Assembly (NCBI RefSeq): GCF_009711045.1
Contig: NZ_WMJX01000001.1
Span: 124,001 to 188,000, forward strand
Source of the DNA: Myroides albus
GTDB taxonomy: Bacteria; Bacteroidota; Bacteroidia; Flavobacteriales; Flavobacteriaceae
DNA length: 64,000 bases
Direction: 5' to 3'
The notes below the pieces were generated by a model. The model was not told the origin of the DNA and did not search any database. It saw only the letters and a list, made by a program, of their open reading frames with translations. The stretch's first letter is position 1, and every line of letters begins with the position of its first letter. A program made the position numbers and the translations under genes. Shown here piece by piece: positions 62,943-64,000 of this stretch.

Positions 62943-63653
62943 ATGTTCGATTTCTTTAAAAAATACAGATTGTTCTTCCTTTTCTTCTTCCTTTTATGCG
63001 CAGGAATAATGGTCATGTTTTATTCTGCATTGAAAACAAGAAAGTCACTTCCAGTGTACACCCCTTCAATGGTAAATCCTGAGATGGTAGATAGTTTGAT
63101 TCAACATCAAGCTAATAAGAGAACGCATCGTATTGCTCCTTTCAAATTCGTTAATCAGAATGGAGATACTATTACAAATAAAGATTATTTGGGCCATATT
63201 TATGTCGCCGATTTCTTTTTTACTACTTGTCCTACTATTTGCCCTATTATGGGGGATAATATGGTCTGGTTACAAGATAAAATTAAAGATTTACCGGGCG
63301 TTAAGTTATTGTCGCATACGGTTACTCCAGATATTGACTCTGTTCCTGTATTGAAGCAATATGCACTGGATAAAGGTGTGAATGACGATATATGGAATCT
63401 GGTTACTGGAGATAAAAGAGATATTTACTTTATTGCCCGAAATTCTTATTTAGCTGTAAAAACTGGGTCAACAGAAGAATTGTATGATATGGTTCACACA
63501 GAGAATTTTATTTTAGTTGATAGTGAGGGCAGTATACGAGGTTTTTATGACGGAACTAATTTTGATACCAAAGACCCTGAGAGTAAGAATATGCAAGAGC
63601 TATGGGAAGATATTCAGTGGCTATATGAAAATGAGAAAAAAGAGAAAAAGTAG
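62943..63653 (+). CDS. SCO1/SenC family copper-handling protein
   Basis: 236 residues. A membrane anchor at residues 10-28, then a thioredoxin-like domain with CPTIC (Cys96, Cys100) and a downstream His in YDMVHTENFILVD, the three copper ligands of SCO proteins. Helps load copper into cytochrome oxidase. ATG at 62943 chosen; an overlapping ATG at 62938 is in another frame. A strong terminator follows. Confidence 0.95.
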   Translation: MFDFFKKYRLFFLFFFLLCAGIMVMFYSALKTRKSLPVYTPSMVNPEMVDSLIQHQANKRTHRIAPFKFVNQNGDTITNKDYLGHIYVADFFFTTCPTICPIMGDNMVWLQDKIKDLPGVKLLSHTVTPDIDSVPVLKQYALDKGVNDDIWNLVTGDKRDIYFIARNSYLAVKTGSTEELYDMVHTENFILVDSEGSIRGFYDGTNFDTKDPESKNMQELWEDIQWLYENEKKEKK

Positions 63654-63689
63654 AGAATACAGTTTAGTTACTTTATTTGTTAGTATAGT

Positions 63690-63720
63690 AAGAGGAGCTC
63701 CATCGAGCTCCTCTTTTTTT
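63690..63720 (+). terminator. Terminator after the SCO gene
   Basis: AGAGGAGCTC (63691-63700) pairs with GAGCTCCTCT (63705-63714) around a 4-base loop, then T6. Confidence 0.9.
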
Positions 63721-63956
63721 GTATAATAGCCAATAGAAGGGTATAATAATGGTCAAAAACGATACTTCTTGCCTACTTTACTGCTTGGTCAGCTGTGTTT
63801 TGTAGTAAATCGTGTGGTAGAATAATTGAAAAGTGTATTTTTCTATTTTCTTTGAAATCCTTTACTATTACTTAAACTGAGGTATAGATGTTTGATTTAG
63901 TATCAATTCTAATAATAAAACTTTTATAACTAATGGGATAAGTTTTGATATTTGTT

Positions 63957-63964
63957 TATTTTTG
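63957..63964 (+). promoter_or_regulatory. -7 promoter element near the right edge
   Basis: TATTTTTG (then C) fits TAnnTTTG. Transcription from near 63971 would lead into the GTG at 63989. The rest of the 63721-63956 stretch holds nothing I can name. Confidence 0.45.
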
Positions 63965-63988
63965 CAATATAAACTAAATCTAAATAAA

Positions 63989-64000
63989 GTGAGTACGACT
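63989..64000 (+). CDS. Possible start of a gene cut by the right edge
   Basis: GTG AGT ACG ACT runs in frame to the last base, 24 bases after a consensus -7 element. Four codons are too few to identify a product. The alternative is that no gene begins here. Confidence 0.25.

Overview
The window reads as a low-GC chromosome segment from the Bacteroidetes, most likely the family Flavobacteriaceae; Myroides or a close relative is my guess, not a demonstrated fact. The signs are: promoters with the Bacteroidetes -7 element TAnnTTTG; start codons without clear Shine-Dalgarno sequences; lipoproteins with short signal peptides; a TonB-dependent receptor with a carboxypeptidase-like N-terminal domain; atpD-atpC apart from the rest of the ATP synthase genes; and lineage families such as DUF4270. 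Genes are dense and mostly ordinary core genes. I saw no rRNA, tRNA, insertion sequence, prophage, CRISPR array or origin.

Layout. 1-7059: panC (cut by the left edge) diverges from a half-length glycogen synthase-like gene, a DUF4270 lipoprotein and glmS; atpD-atpC follow with their own promoter. 7482-11464: radA, a MuiA-like exported protein and an M48 peptidase. 11547-13799 (minus): a DUF3298 lipoprotein and a polysaccharide flippase. 14075-19368: recO, ileS, a DksA-like protein and lspA. 19410-24244 (minus): a tricorn-like protease, then an aspartoacylase-like protein overlapping 5-formyl-THF cyclo-ligase. 24601-28654: uvrC and an outer-membrane patatin. 28935-36143: hmgA-hppD (tyrosine breakdown), a candidate small RNA, then DUF3108, tryptophan 2,3-dioxygenase, an M23 peptidase and pgi. 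36262-40077: a TonB-dependent receptor and an aldo/keto reductase.

40172-45216 (minus): two related membrane proteins, metG, and a three-gene envelope cluster. 45608-50018: a DUF5074 lipoprotein diverges from a DUF2891 lipoprotein and an unrecognised 550-residue protein. 50100-55036 is the least conserved-looking part: a CsaA-like protein, a 2H phosphoesterase, small orphan genes, a 770-base gene-poor stretch with repeats, a second pair of DUF3592-like membrane proteins, and a GNAT acetyltransferase. 55084-63653: aspartate kinase with a GNAT gene, fbp, a TerB-domain protein, dCMP deaminase, a C-terminal processing protease, an M13 peptidase and a SCO protein. A new gene may begin in the last 12 bases.

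How they work together: the genes supply cofactor precursors (panC, formyl-THF recycling), amino sugars and sugar phosphates (glmS, pgi, fbp), ATP synthesis, repair (radA, recO, uvrC), aminoacylation (ileS, metG), aromatic amino acid breakdown (hppD to hmgA; kynA) and much envelope work. The best leads for something undescribed are the candidate small RNA at 31405-31519, the two loci of paired DUF3592-like membrane proteins, and the unrecognised protein at 48366-50018. No clear new defence or mobile system is visible.
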